Positions 44,102 through 53,702 of a DNA stretch of 64,000 nucleotides are shown here, piece by piece. This DNA is from Pseudobutyrivibrio sp. (GTDB taxonomy: Bacteria > Bacillota > Clostridia > Lachnospirales > Lachnospiraceae), in the NCBI RefSeq assembly GCF_015057185.1, contig NZ_SVEV01000005.1:48927-112926 (forward strand). Direction: 5' to 3'. A program made the translations under genes and the position numbers. The notes below the pieces were generated by a model. It did not search any database. It was given only the letters and a program-made list of their open reading frames with translations, and was not told the DNA's origin. Position 1 is the first letter of the stretch. Each line of letters starts with the position of its first letter.

Positions 44102-45151
44102 ATGAAGAAAAAAGCTATATCATTATTACTTGCAATGTCTGTTATCAGCTCAACTTTTGTAGCCTGTGGAGAAACAAATTCCGCTGATAATACAGAAACC
44201 AATAATACAACTACTGCATCTACAGATTCTGAGGATGCTTTTCCTATCACTATAGAACACGCCTTTGGCGAAACGGTAATTGAGTCAAAGCCTGAGCGTA
44301 TTGTTACTTTATCCTGGGCAAATCAGGACCCTATCCTAGCACTCGGAGAGATTCCAGTAGGAGTTTCTGCCGCAAACTACGGTCTTGTTACAGACAACAT
44401 ACTTCACCCATGGACAGATGATGCATTTAAAGCACTTGGGGTAGATACACCTAATGTATTTAATGATGAAACTGGTTGGGATTACGAAGCCATTGCCGCT
44501 TGTGAGCCTGATATCATCATCGCTTCTTATTCAGGATTTACAGAAGAGGAATATAATCTTCTTTCAGAAATAGCTCCTGTTGTTCCATATATTGAAACTG
44601 CATGGAAAACAAACTGGAGAGACCAAACTATAGTAAATGGCACTGCCATTGGAAAGAAAGCCGAGGCTGAGGAGCTTGTGGCTCAAACAGATGAATTAAT
44701 TGCAGAAAAGCTTACAGCATATCCAGAATTAGAGGGTAAAACTGCCGGATACTTTTGGATTACACAAGAGGATATGAGCACTTTCTATGCATATCTCCCA
44801 AATGATCCTAGAGCATCTTATTTAAATGATTTAGGCTTTGAAACACCTGAGAGTATTCTATCCTTAGCAGAAAGCTCTGATGATTTCTCAGTAACTATTT
44901 CTAGAGAAAATGCAGAACTTTTAAATGACGTGGACATTATGGTTGTATATGGTGACGAAGGACTATTGGAAGCACTTCAGGCTGACCCTCTTATGAGTCA
45001 GATTCCAGCAGTTAAAAATGGAGCTGTGGTACTTATCGACTCTACCTCTGCACTTGCTGCTGCAACTACACCTTCTATCCTTTCTATCCCATATGCGATT
45101 GATGACTATCTTGATGTATTAAGTGAGGCTGCTAAGAAAATTAATGAGTAA
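44102..45151 (+). CDS. Iron-siderophore-type ABC transporter substrate-binding lipoprotein
   Basis: A 349-residue FepB/FhuD-type (PeripBP_2) lipoprotein. The signal peptide ends with lipobox FVACGE (C22), followed by an Asn/Thr linker. The binding fold starts ITIEHAFGETVIESKPERIVTLSW, continues LALGEIPVGVSA and YEAIAACEPDIIIASYSGF, with VYGDEGLLEAL and PAVKNGAVVLID near the end. AGGAGG precedes the start. It is the first gene of a four-gene operon with two permeases and an ATPase; the last eight bases overlap the first permease gene. The chelate may be a siderophore, haem or corrinoid; sequence favours Fe(III)-siderophore. Confidence 0.9.
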   Translation: MKKKAISLLLAMSVISSTFVACGETNSADNTETNNTTTASTDSEDAFPITIEHAFGETVIESKPERIVTLSWANQDPILALGEIPVGVSAANYGLVTDNILHPWTDDAFKALGVDTPNVFNDETGWDYEAIAACEPDIIIASYSGFTEEEYNLLSEIAPVVPYIETAWKTNWRDQTIVNGTAIGKKAEAEELVAQTDELIAEKLTAYPELEGKTAGYFWITQEDMSTFYAYLPNDPRASYLNDLGFETPESILSLAESSDDFSVTISRENAELLNDVDIMVVYGDEGLLEALQADPLMSQIPAVKNGAVVLIDSTSALAAATTPSILSIPYAIDDYLDVLSEAAKKINE

Positions 45152-46142
45152 TAAGAAGATTATTCTGTCATACGGACTTGGAATCATTATTTTAATATTA
45201 GCATTGTTTTTCTCAATAACCTACGGAGTAAAATCCGTAGGTTTCTCTGATGTAATTAAAGCATTTACTGATTCTAATTCCACAGATTACAACGTAAATA
45301 TTGTACAGGCTAGAATTCCTAGATCTATATTTGGACTCATGGCTGGGGCTGCCCTTAGTATCTCAGGGGTACTCATGCAATCGATTACAAGAAATCCTAT
45401 TGCTGACCCAAGTATTTTAGGAGTAAATACCGGTGCTTCACTTTTTATAGTTATAGGAATCACCTTTTTTAATATCCAGTCAAAGCTTTCCTACATCGGA
45501 CTGTCTTTTGCCGGAGCTGTTATCACTGCACTTTTCGTGTATAAACTAGCATCTGCAGGTTATGGCGGTCCTACGCCTATTAAGTTGGCCATAGCAGGTG
45601 CAGCCACCAGCACTGCCCTGGCTTCTTTTGTAAGCCTTATAGTTATGCCAAACTCAAGTGTTATGACTACATATCGATTTTGGCAAATAGGCAGCATTGG
45701 CGGCACTTCCTTTGAAGATATAAAACTGATTCTACCTATTATCGTGATTGCGGTAATTGTCAGTCTAATGCTCTCTGACGATCTGAACACTCTTCTGCTA
45801 TCTGAGGATACTGCAACCTCCCTTGGTCTTAATGTTAATCGTACCAAGGCAATTGCTGCACTCTGTGGTGTATTGCTTTGTGCCACCACAACTGCTCTTG
45901 CAGGACCTATCAGTTTTGTTGGGCTAATGGTTCCTCATATAGTAAGAATGATAATAGGAAATGACCACAAACACCTAATAAGCTGCAGTGGTCTATATGG
46001 AGCCTCTATACTTCTTATTTCCGACGTTTTAGGTCGTTTACTTGGACGTCCTGGCGAATTGGAAACAGGTATTATGACAGCCATTATAGGAGGTCCAATA
46101 TTCATTATTATCATCAGAAAGGCCAAGGTACAAAGTCTATGA
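45144..46142 (+). CDS. FecCD-family iron transporter permease, first subunit
   Basis: A 332-residue permease of the BtuC/FecCD type, about ten transmembrane helices. The start at 45144 (MSNKKIILSYG) is preferred over an upstream GTG because ATGAGTAA overlaps the binding-protein stop, the usual coupled arrangement. Family blocks include QARIPRSIFGLMAGAALSISG, RNPIADPSILGVNTGA, LLSEDTATSLGLNVNR and GPISFVGLMVPHIVRMIIGNDHKH. It forms a heterodimer with the next gene. Confidence 0.93.
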   Translation: MSNKKIILSYGLGIIILILALFFSITYGVKSVGFSDVIKAFTDSNSTDYNVNIVQARIPRSIFGLMAGAALSISGVLMQSITRNPIADPSILGVNTGASLFIVIGITFFNIQSKLSYIGLSFAGAVITALFVYKLASAGYGGPTPIKLAIAGAATSTALASFVSLIVMPNSSVMTTYRFWQIGSIGGTSFEDIKLILPIIVIAVIVSLMLSDDLNTLLLSEDTATSLGLNVNRTKAIAALCGVLLCATTTALAGPISFVGLMVPHIVRMIIGNDHKHLISCSGLYGASILLISDVLGRLLGRPGELETGIMTAIIGGPIFIIIIRKAKVQSL

Positions 46143-47158
46143 TTAATAAAAGCCTATTTGATGGTGTAAAATCTCGCCGAAAAAAATACCTTTGTATGGT
46201 TATCATGCTTGCATGCATAGTTTGTGTATTAATGTGTCTAAATATGATGATTGGCGAGAAAAACTACACTCTTTATCAGGTTATCAATACCTTACTTGGA
46301 AATAGTAGTGAAGGCTCATTTTTAATAGCTAAATTGCGACTTCCTAGAACCGTTGCTGCTATTTTTTCAGGTATAGCATTTGGTGTAGCAGGACACATAT
46401 TCCAGACTCTACTCAGGAATCCTTTAGCCAGTCCTGACATTATTGGGGTCTCATCCGGCTCAACTGCTGCAGCAGTTTATTGCATACTTTTTTTGAATAT
46501 GAACCGCGGACTTGTTTCACTAATTGCTGTACTTGCAGGAATACTTACTTCAATACTTATATACAAGGTGGCTTACATTAATTCATTTTCTGCCAATCGT
46601 TTAATTCTTGTAGGTATTGGCACACAGGCTGTATTCACTGCCCTAATCAGCTGGATGATTATGACAGCCTCAGAATATGATGTGCCAACTGCAATGCGAT
46701 GGATGAACGGTAATCTTAATGGAATAGTAACTGATTCACTTCCACTGCTTATTGCTGTAGTTATCGTCTCACTTGCAATTATTATCTATTTAAGACACGC
46801 TATGGCTTCTCTTGCACTTGGCGATGCTTACGGAACAATACTGGGCATCAATGTGAATCTTGTCAGAACCCTGCTAATAGTTCTTTCAGTTGCACTAATT
46901 GCATTTGCCACAGCTATCACAGGTCCCATTTCCTCAATAGCATTTTTATCAGGTCCAATAGCAAAACGTATATGCGGACATAATCAGTCAAATATACTCT
47001 CCTCTGGTTTAGTTGGAGCTATTCTTGTATTGGCGGGAGACTTTGTAGGACAAAACCTTCTATATACCAGATTTCCTGTAGGTGTCATCACTGGTCTATT
47101 GGGAGGTCCATATTTAATTTACGTTCTCATCAAGCAGAACAAAGGAGGACAACTATAG
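46139..47158 (+). CDS. FecCD-family iron transporter permease, second subunit
   Basis: A 339-residue permease, paralogous to the preceding gene, which it overlaps by ATGA. It has LRLPRTVAAIFSGIAFGVAGH, LRNPLASPDIIGVSSGS, ALGDAYGTILGINVNLVR and GPISSIAFLSGPIAKRICGHNQ. The usual VGLIVPH after the fourth block is IAFLSGPIAKR, a common change in the second subunit of FecCD pairs. It pairs with the first permease to make the channel. Confidence 0.93.
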   Translation: MINKSLFDGVKSRRKKYLCMVIMLACIVCVLMCLNMMIGEKNYTLYQVINTLLGNSSEGSFLIAKLRLPRTVAAIFSGIAFGVAGHIFQTLLRNPLASPDIIGVSSGSTAAAVYCILFLNMNRGLVSLIAVLAGILTSILIYKVAYINSFSANRLILVGIGTQAVFTALISWMIMTASEYDVPTAMRWMNGNLNGIVTDSLPLLIAVVIVSLAIIIYLRHAMASLALGDAYGTILGINVNLVRTLLIVLSVALIAFATAITGPISSIAFLSGPIAKRICGHNQSNILSSGLVGAILVLAGDFVGQNLLYTRFPVGVITGLLGGPYLIYVLIKQNKGGQL

Positions 47159-47958
47159 TGAGTTCTAACACATTAATAGCTAAAGATATTAAGGCTGGCT
47201 ATGGAGATAAAAATATACTTGAATCTGTAAATATCCATATTCCAGAAAACAAAATAAGTGTAATCTTAGGGTCAAATGGTAGCGGCAAATCCACTATGCT
47301 AAAAACATTTTGTAGACTCATATGCCCTACCGCTGGAGTAATCACTTTAAATGACAAATCACTTTCCTGTATCAGGTCAAAGGATATTGCAAAAGCTATA
47401 GGACTACTTCCTCAAACTAGCATTGCTCCAGAGGGAATAAAGGTGGCTGAGCTGGTTTCACGAGGTCGCTATCCACACCGAAAATTTATGTCACCTCTTA
47501 CAAAAGAGGACTATATCGCCATCGAGCAGGCCATGGATGCTATGAAAATAACAGAGCTTGCTGACGCTAGCATTGATGAGCTATCAGGCGGTCAAAGACA
47601 ACGTGTTTTCATCGCTCTTGCCCTTGCACAAGAAACAGACATTCTCTTTTTAGATGAGCCTACCACTTATCTTGATATTGCCTATCAGATAGAAATCCTT
47701 GATTTATTAAAGGAATTAAATAAAAAAAGAGGAACCACCATAGTGATGGTCCTCCACGATATTAATCTTTCTACAAAGTACGCTGACTATCTTTTCGCCA
47801 TGAAAAAAGGACGCCTCATAAAAGAAGGTACTCCAAATGAGATAATAACTGAGGAAACCATAAAAGAAATATATGGAATTAATAGTGTCATTGTTCCTGA
47901 TCCTATATCAAATAATCCTCTGGTCGTCCCTATCAGCTCACACGACGTCACTAACTAA
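47158..47958 (+). CDS. Iron-siderophore ABC transporter ATP-binding protein
   Basis: A 266-residue FepC/FhuC-type ATPase. Walker A GSNGSGKST, the Q-loop ending LLPQTSIAPEG, signature LSGGQRQR, Walker B ILFLDEPTTYLD and MVLHDINLS. It begins with GTG overlapping the TAG of the permease by one base (TAGTG), with AAAGGAGG ten bases upstream supporting that start. Its last eight bases overlap the end of the convergent ZIP gene. Confidence 0.94.
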   Translation: MSSNTLIAKDIKAGYGDKNILESVNIHIPENKISVILGSNGSGKSTMLKTFCRLICPTAGVITLNDKSLSCIRSKDIAKAIGLLPQTSIAPEGIKVAELVSRGRYPHRKFMSPLTKEDYIAIEQAMDAMKITELADASIDELSGGQRQRVFIALALAQETDILFLDEPTTYLDIAYQIEILDLLKELNKKRGTTIVMVLHDINLSTKYADYLFAMKKGRLIKEGTPNEIITEETIKEIYGINSVIVPDPISNNPLVVPISSHDVTN

Positions 47959-48733
47959 GTGCCACGTCAAGAGCCATCATCAGCGTAAAGCCTACTGCAA
48001 ACAAAACAACTCCGATGTTAGAGTGTTCTCCTGAAGACATCTCAGGAATCAGCTCCTCTACCACAACGTACATCATGGCACCTGCTGCAAAGCTAAGTAA
48101 ATATGGCATTGCTGGAACGAAAAAGCCTGCTGCAAAAATAGTAAGAAGTGCCCCTATTGGCTCTACAGCACCCGATAATACTCCATAACCAAATGCCTTT
48201 CCTTTGCTATTGCCCTCACTGCAAAGTGGCATAGAAATGATTGCTCCCTCTGGGAAATTCTGAATGGCAATACCAATGGCAAGCGCCAAAGCTCCTCCTG
48301 CAGTAATTGATGTATTATCCGAAATCAATCCTGCAAACACAACTCCTACTGCCATTCCTTCTGGAATATTATGAAGCGTTACTGCAAGTACCATCATGGT
48401 AGTTCTCTTTAATTTAGCATGAAGTCCCTCTGCCTTATCTGTATACATATGTAAATGAGGAATCAATGAATCAAGTAACAGCAAAAATAGTATTCCAATC
48501 CAAAATCCAACTGCACTTGGTAAAAAGCTTAATTTGCCAAGTCCTTCTGATTGCTCCATAGCAGGTATAATTAAACTCCATATAGATGCTGCCACCATTA
48601 CACCGCTGGCAAAACCTGTAAGAGCCTTCTGTACATTTACACCAAACTCCTTTTTCATAAAGAAAACAGTTCCTGCACCAAGGGCTGTGCCTACAAATGG
48701 AACCAGAATTCCAATAATAATATTTATATTCAT
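47951..48733 (-). CDS. ZIP-family divalent metal transporter
   Basis: A 260-residue ZIP transporter, importing Zn, Fe or Mn. Eight membrane helices fit the family. The binuclear metal site is clear: TLHNIPEGMAVG (HNIPEG at 121-126) in helix IV and QNFPEGA (158-163) in helix V. A cytosolic His-containing loop (HLHMYTDKAEGLHAK) follows helix III, as in ZupT-like proteins. Its promoter carries two overlapping inverted repeats including GTTAG-N6-CTAAC, shared with the iron operon, so both are probably under one metal regulator. It overlaps the iron ATPase gene tail-to-tail by 8 bases. Confidence 0.92.
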   Translation of the reverse strand: MNINIIIGILVPFVGTALGAGTVFFMKKEFGVNVQKALTGFASGVMVAASIWSLIIPAMEQSEGLGKLSFLPSAVGFWIGILFLLLLDSLIPHLHMYTDKAEGLHAKLKRTTMMVLAVTLHNIPEGMAVGVVFAGLISDNTSITAGGALALAIGIAIQNFPEGAIISMPLCSEGNSKGKAFGYGVLSGAVEPIGALLTIFAAGFFVPAMPYLLSFAAGAMMYVVVEELIPEMSSGEHSNIGVVLFAVGFTLMMALDVALS

Positions 48734-48751
48734 AATTCAATTGTCTCCATT

Positions 48752-48808
48752 CTAACTTTAGTTAGTTTTTGCTAACTGCATATTATCACGATTTTTACAT
48801 ATTATCAA
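48752..48808 (-). promoter_or_regulatory. ZIP promoter with overlapping inverted repeats
   Basis: Minus-strand TTGATA (48803-48808), 17-base spacer, TAATAT (48780-48785). Just downstream lie GTTAG-N6-CTAAC (48761-48776) and CTAAC-N4-GTTAG (48752-48765), which share one arm. The first matches the spacing of the site in the iron ABC promoter. Confidence 0.55.
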
Positions 48809-48875
48809 CGTTTTTCTGACACTTTATGCATGTTATAATAGATTTTGGACATGTATAGCTTATAGGAGTATATCT

Positions 48876-50633
48876 ATGAAGCAAATAACATATCATTTCT
48901 ATAATCAAAATGAACTTAAGCAGATTATTCCATCAATTTCCAATGATGAAGACTACAAGTCCGCTTCTGGTATCTTGATGCAGTTATATAATCCACGTAT
49001 AGATATAGATGAGCCTTTGATGCTATCTACCATTACAAATGCATTTCCAACAGCATGTATTTCTGGCATCACCTCTGCCAACATTGCGTCTGAAGATTTT
49101 GATCTAAGCGACCATCCCGTAGAGCTTTCTGTGACCTTCTTTAAACACACTACTCTCGTTCAATATGATTTCAATATGGAAAGCACCTCATCCTTTGTTG
49201 CTGGACGTGTAATGAATGAGGCTTTGGAATCTCTAGAGAATTTGAAGTGTCTTCAGATTTTTTATACTTCAAATAGTACATCCATAAACGTATTTACCAA
49301 AGAATTTAGTCACCACAAGCTACCTATATTTGGCATCAAAGCAGGTCGCAATATCAGACTAAGAAATAATGCCCATGTATATGGTCGTCAGGTTTATCCA
49401 AACGGCTTTGTTGTAATAGCATTTGTTAGTACAAAGCTCAAGCTATATATGGACAATAATCTAGGTTGGCAGCCAATCGGTGTGGAAATGGTAATCACTA
49501 AAACCTCAGGTGGTTCTATTATCTCTGAAATAGATAAAAAGCCTGCTATTGATATTTATCAAAAATATCTAAAGGTTCAGCCTAATAAATACTTTTTTGA
49601 GAACGTAGCAGAGTTTCCATTAATAATGGAAAACGGCGGAGTGAAAATCGCCAGAGTGCCTGCTGCATATGATGAGAATGGTTCTATTATTCTCACATCT
49701 GATATTGAAACAGGTAGACATGTACGTCTCTCCTTCGCAACGCCAGAGCAGCTTATTACTTTGACTAAACAATCTGCTGATGATTTAACTGATTTTAAGC
49801 CTGAGGCTGTTTATCTTTTTGAATGCGGCAACAGACTTCGCTATCTAAAAAATGATTATACATACGAAATAAATCAATATAAAAAGGCGGGAGTTGACTT
49901 TTCTCTTGTAAGTGGTTATGCGGAAATATTCTTCACTCCTGAAGGTATTGGTGGTGATTTAAACAGTACATTGGTTGCAGTTGGATTAAAGGAGGCTGAT
50001 GACGGTGAGGATGTGATTATAACAACTAGAGAGCTGTCATCAGATGATGCTTCTAGTACTGACTCTAATAAAGAGATTCCATTTGTAGAAAGAATCCTTG
50101 CCTTCCTTGAATCTACATCAAAGGAACTTGATACCATAAATAAAGAGCTTGGTAACATCGCTTATACAGATCAGCTCACCAAAATATATAATCGTTGGGA
50201 GCTTGGTAGAAAAATAGACGAATTCCTAGAATTGAATCGACATGGCAAACCTTATGGCTTGCTATTCTTTGATATTGACCATTTTAAACATATTAATGAT
50301 ACCTATGGTCATGACGTTGGAGATATCACTCTACGTGCAGTAGTAGATTTGATTAAAGAAAACCTAAAGGAAGGTCATGCATTTGGACGTTGGGGCGGTG
50401 AGGAATTTGTTTACCTAGTACCAGATGTAAATGAAATCTCACTTGTATCATTTGCTGAATCTATCCGAAAAACAGTAGAGGAAATCTGTTTCATCCCTGT
50501 GCAGCATCTTACAATCAGTATTGGTGCCACAATGGCAAGAGCTGATGATACCTTAGAATCATTTATTAAAAGGGCTGACGAAGCAGTTTATGAAGCAAAA
50601 GAAACAGGCCGCAACAAAGTCATAATTCATTGA
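48876..50633 (+). CDS. FIST-domain sensor diguanylate cyclase (GGDEF)
   Basis: A 585-residue cytoplasmic signalling protein. The N-terminal two thirds (about 30-380) look like FIST_N/FIST_C sensor domains (CISGITSANIASEDFDLSDHPVEL; GRQVYPNGFVVIAFVS), thought to bind small ligands such as amino acids. A coiled linker (FLESTSKELDTINKEL) leads to a GGDEF domain with YTDQLTKIYNRWELGRKIDE, FDIDHFKHINDTYGHDVGD and the active motif GGEEF at 507-511. The inhibitory I-site RxxD before GGEEF is absent (KEGH in its place), so product inhibition is not expected. AGGAG precedes the start. The opposing enzyme could be the EAL protein at 20130. Confidence 0.85.
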   Translation: MKQITYHFYNQNELKQIIPSISNDEDYKSASGILMQLYNPRIDIDEPLMLSTITNAFPTACISGITSANIASEDFDLSDHPVELSVTFFKHTTLVQYDFNMESTSSFVAGRVMNEALESLENLKCLQIFYTSNSTSINVFTKEFSHHKLPIFGIKAGRNIRLRNNAHVYGRQVYPNGFVVIAFVSTKLKLYMDNNLGWQPIGVEMVITKTSGGSIISEIDKKPAIDIYQKYLKVQPNKYFFENVAEFPLIMENGGVKIARVPAAYDENGSIILTSDIETGRHVRLSFATPEQLITLTKQSADDLTDFKPEAVYLFECGNRLRYLKNDYTYEINQYKKAGVDFSLVSGYAEIFFTPEGIGGDLNSTLVAVGLKEADDGEDVIITTRELSSDDASSTDSNKEIPFVERILAFLESTSKELDTINKELGNIAYTDQLTKIYNRWELGRKIDEFLELNRHGKPYGLLFFDIDHFKHINDTYGHDVGDITLRAVVDLIKENLKEGHAFGRWGGEEFVYLVPDVNEISLVSFAESIRKTVEEICFIPVQHLTISIGATMARADDTLESFIKRADEAVYEAKETGRNKVIIH

Positions 50634-50654
50634 CCTGTTGCAAGCCTGTGTCTA

Positions 50655-51056
50655 CTACTCCAATATTGAATTAACCAGTGTAAAGTAGGTATTTCCGCCC
50701 TTTGAATAGGTGGCGAAGGTACCAACTACCGTAATACTATCACCATCATCTGGATAATCTAACTCCTCGTCAGCTAGCACATACTCTATGCCCTCAGTAC
50801 AGCAGCCTAAGGCATCATAAACAATGCATGAATGGCTACCCCCATGAGTCATATTACTGTCACCATGCATTCTTACCACCTGACCCCTGTAGCTTTCAGG
50901 ATTTGCAAGCATATCTGCCACGTAAGAATAAACCATAGTGCCTGACATGGAAGTCAAATCAACATCCACATCACCCTCATATTTTTTGCCACATCCAGCC
51001 AGCTGCAATAACATTACAATCACTAATATAAAACTAAAAAATCTCAATCTCTTCAT
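50655..51056 (-). CDS. Small lipoprotein, OB-fold-like
   Basis: A 133-residue lipoprotein: signal peptide with lipobox LQLAGCGKK, then a compact domain with MVYSYVADMLANPESYRGQVVRMHG and DDGDSITVVGTFATYS, a pattern seen in small OB-fold stress lipoproteins. Three further Cys (HSCIVYDALGCC) are notable for an exported domain. It sits between the convergent FIST-GGDEF gene and nifU, 27 bases after the nifU stop, so it could be a third gene of the nifSU transcript. Function unknown. Confidence 0.68.
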   Translation of the reverse strand: MKRLRFFSFILVIVMLLQLAGCGKKYEGDVDVDLTSMSGTMVYSYVADMLANPESYRGQVVRMHGDSNMTHGGSHSCIVYDALGCCTEGIEYVLADEELDYPDDGDSITVVGTFATYSKGGNTYFTLVNSILE

Positions 51057-51083
51057 ATAATGATTATAACATAGGATTTGAAA

Positions 51084-51518
51084 TTAGTGCATATGGCAGC
51101 TTTCAACTTCTGGATCTGGGAAATCCTTTGGATCATATTCAATACCATTTTTATCATAATAATCCTTTACTGCAGACTTAATAGCCTCCTCAGCAAGAAC
51201 TGAGCAATGAAGCTTATGTGCTGGAAGTCCATCGAGAGCCTCTGTAACTGCCTGGTTTGTAAGAGAAAGCGCCTCTTCAAGTGGCTTGCCCATAATAAGC
51301 TCTGTAGCCATTGAAGATGATGCAATTGCGCTACCGCATCCGAATGTCTCAAACTTTACATCTTCGATTACCTTTTCATCATTTATCTTAAGATAAATCT
51401 TCATGATATCTCCACAGACTGGGTTTCCTACTTCTCCCACACCATCTGCATCCTCAATTACTCCTACATTTCTAGGGTTTCTAAAATGGTCCATGACCTT
51501 TTCGCTATATAATGCCAT
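51084..51518 (-). CDS. nifU: Fe-S cluster assembly scaffold NifU/IscU
   Basis: Scaffold on which [2Fe-2S]/[4Fe-4S] clusters are built from NifS-derived sulfur. The 144 residues have the three scaffold cysteines C35 (NPVCGD), C61 (FGCGSA) and C105 (LHCSVLAE) with D37 of the GD pair. It lacks the C-terminal Nfu domain of full NifU, like the short clostridial form. It lies 23 bases after nifS on the same strand. Confidence 0.95.
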   Translation of the reverse strand: MALYSEKVMDHFRNPRNVGVIEDADGVGEVGNPVCGDIMKIYLKINDEKVIEDVKFETFGCGSAIASSSMATELIMGKPLEEALSLTNQAVTEALDGLPAHKLHCSVLAEEAIKSAVKDYYDKNGIEYDPKDFPDPEVESCHMH

Positions 51519-51541
51519 TTTTATTTTCCTCCTTGATACAA

Positions 51542-52747
51542 TTAAGCTACAGTATGCTCTGCAAATATATGTTGACGCTTGCCACTTACCAAATCTCCCC
51601 AGAATGGAGAAAAGCTTCTAAGGTACTCTATAACCTCAGCTACTGATTTAACAATATAGTCAACCTGCTCCTCTGTTGCATCCTCTCCTAGAGAGACACG
51701 AAGTGAGCCGTGTGCTACCTCATGTGGACGACCAATTGCAAGAAGCACATGGCTTGGGTCTAATGAGCCTGATGTACAAGCAGAACCAGAAGATACTGCA
51801 ACTCCCTTATCATCCAAGAGAAGAAGTAATGATTCACCCTCTACTCCTTCGAAGCAGAAATTAACATTTGACTTAACTCTATTTTCTCTGTCACCGTTTA
51901 ATTCTGAATAAGGAATCTTAGAAAGTCCCTCAATAAGTCTATCCTGAAGCTTAGCAAGCTTTGCATTGTTCTCATCCATATGAGTCACAGCCTCCTCAAG
52001 AGCGACTGTCATACCAACGATGCCAGCAAGGTTTTCTGTACCAGCTCTCTTTCCTCTTTCCTGAGCACCACCATTAATGATGTTTGTAAGAATAATGCCG
52101 CCTCTTGCATAAAGAACGCCTACACCCTTTGGACCGTGGAACTTATGAGCTGAAATAGAAAGCATATCTATATTCTGCTCCTTAACATTAATGTGAATGT
52201 GGCTTACTGCCTGAACAGCATCTGTATGGAAGATTACACCCTTCTCCTTACAAATAGCACCAATCTCAGCTATTGGCTGAACTGTGCCAATCTCATTATT
52301 TGCGTACATAATAGTTACAAGGGCAGTATCCTCTCGAATTGCATCAGCAACCTGGGAAGCTTCAATCACACCATTCTCATGAACATCAAGAAGTGTAATC
52401 TCAAAGCCTTCCTTTTCGAGCTCTCTAAGTGTGTGAAGGACAGCATGATGCTCAAACTTTGTAGACACAATATGCTTTTTTCCCTTTCTAGCACCAAGTC
52501 TTGCAGCAGAAATAATAGCCTGATTATCTGCCTCACTACCACCTGATGTAAAATAAATTTCTCTTGGTGATGCACCAAGAAGCTTGGCAATTCTTTCTCT
52601 TGATTCCTCAAGTACCTCCTTTGCCTTCTGTCCAACAGAATAAAGGCTTGATGGGTTTCCATAAACCTCTGTAAAATATGGAAGCATTGCTTCAACTACC
52701 TTTGGTGAAACCGCTGTAGTTGCTGCATTATCTGCGTAAACAAACAT
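51542..52747 (-). CDS. nifS: Cysteine desulfurase NifS/IscS
   Basis: PLP enzyme that removes sulfur from cysteine for Fe-S clusters and tRNA thiolation. The 401 residues include [14 protein letters not shown], the PLP lysine K202 in [11 protein letters not shown], and the sulfur-accepting C324 in [17 protein letters not shown], on the long IscS-type loop. It can feed nifU and also mnmA further upstream. A promoter with a candidate Rrf2 element lies at 52796-52824. Confidence 0.96.
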   Translation of the reverse strand: MFVYADNAATTAVSPKVVEAMLPYFTEVYGNPSSLYSVGQKAKEVLEESRERIAKLLGASPREIYFTSGGSEADNQAIISAARLGARKGKKHIVSTKFEHHAVLHTLRELEKEGFEITLLDVHENGVIEASQVADAIREDTALVTIMYANNEIGTVQPIAEIGAICKEKGVIFHTDAVQAVSHIHINVKEQNIDMLSISAHKFHGPKGVGVLYARGGIILTNIINGGAQERGKRAGTENLAGIVGMTVALEEAVTHMDENNAKLAKLQDRLIEGLSKIPYSELNGDRENRVKSNVNFCFEGVEGESLLLLLDDKGVAVSSGSACTSGSLDPSHVLLAIGRPHEVAHGSLRVSLGEDATEEQVDYIVKSVAEVIEYLRSFSPFWGDLVSGKRQHIFAEHTVA

Positions 52748-52795
52748 TTTTTATCTCCTTTTCACCTATCATTTTAGTATGTAATACTGGATACA

Positions 52796-52824
52796 AAAAT
52801 AGCACCATTCACCTACTTCGTCAA
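52796..52824 (-). promoter_or_regulatory. Promoter of nifSU with possible Rrf2 element
   Basis: Minus-strand TTGACG (52819-52824), 17-base spacer, TATTTT (52796-52801). The spacer contains GTAGGT, complement of the ACCTAC element in the Rrf2 promoter spacer, and a further ACCTA lies downstream at about 52774-52778. Confidence 0.6.
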
Positions 52825-52866
52825 TGGGTAATTGAGATATTTTTCATTAATGAAATTTATTATCAA

Positions 52867-52898
52867 TAAAAAAGACTCCATTCTTTCGAATGAAGTCT
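52867..52898 (-). terminator. Terminator of the phospholipid operon
   Basis: Stem AGACTTCATTC/GAATGGAGTCT with a G-T pair and a GAAA loop, followed on the minus strand by TTTTTTATT. It lies 13 bases after the HAD-phosphatase stop. Confidence 0.9.
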
Positions 52899-52910
52899 AA
52901 ACGCTAATAT

Positions 52911-53702
52911 CTATAGCTCTTTAAGAATCTGATAAACACCTTTTTCTTTCCAGGATGGACATACATGATTTGCATGCTTTTTGACTACATCTGGTGCAGT
53001 CTCAACTGCATAGCTTTCTGCCGCCCTTTCAAGCATACCAATGTCATTATTATTATCACCAAAAACCATAGTCTCTTCTTTTTTGATGCCAAAGAACTCC
53101 TGGATAAATTGCAATGCGTGGCCTTTGTCTACGGATTTGTCCATAAAATCTACCCAGTCCTCTCCAGCCATTGTAACCTTGAGCTTGTCACTCCACTTTG
53201 GAATGAAAACTTCCTCACCAATCTGTCTGATTGAAGGACGTCTAAAAATAGAAGCCTTGATAATATTGTCCCCATCCTTTAAAACATCATCTACAATTTT
53301 GTAATCACATCTATATTGCTCGCCAATAAATGAGATGAAATCCTCATTGTGTGATTCAATATATGTAAGACCTGGCGCCTCACAAATTACCTCACAGCCT
53401 TCTGACTTGTATTTGCGTAAATCACCAAGGAGCTCTGGCAAATAATCTGCATTCATGTTAGCCACATGTAAATCTTTGCCACGGCATTTTATATGAGCTC
53501 CGTTGTCTGCAATAAAAATCAAATCATCCTTGATTTCACGGAACATTTTTTCCATGCTGGTATACTGTCTACCACTTGCTATACAAACAATTACATCCTG
53601 TTCGCGAAGTCGTTTGATAGTCTCAATCAATTCCGGATAAACCTCTGGAGCAGAGTCTCTAACTAATGTGCCGTCTACATCTGTTGCTATTAATTTAATC
53701 AT
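52911..53702 (-). CDS. Cof-type HAD-superfamily phosphatase
   Basis: A 263-residue HAD-IIB (Cof) hydrolase, probably a sugar- or flavin-phosphate phosphatase. Motif I is ATDVDGTLVRD with nucleophile D8 and D10; motif II is in VCIASGRQYTSM; motif III/IV is DKGHALQFIQEFFGI followed by MVFGDNNNDIGML. The cap domain lies between about 85 and 190. It overlaps psd by ATGA and ends the operon. Substrate cannot be inferred. Confidence 0.9.
   Translation of the reverse strand: MIKLIATDVDGTLVRDSAPEVYPELIETIKRLREQDVIVCIASGRQYTSMEKMFREIKDDLIFIADNGAHIKCRGKDLHVANMNADYLPELLGDLRKYKSEGCEVICEAPGLTYIESHNEDFISFIGEQYRCDYKIVDDVLKDGDNIIKASIFRRPSIRQIGEEVFIPKWSDKLKVTMAGEDWVDFMDKSVDKGHALQFIQEFFGIKKEETMVFGDNNNDIGMLERAAESYAVETAPDVVKKHANHVCPSWKEKGVYQILKEL

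Noticed and set aside
45123..45143. GTG start seven codons upstream for the first iron permease
   Set aside because: No ribosome binding site fits; ATGAGTAA at 45144 gives the usual coupled overlap.
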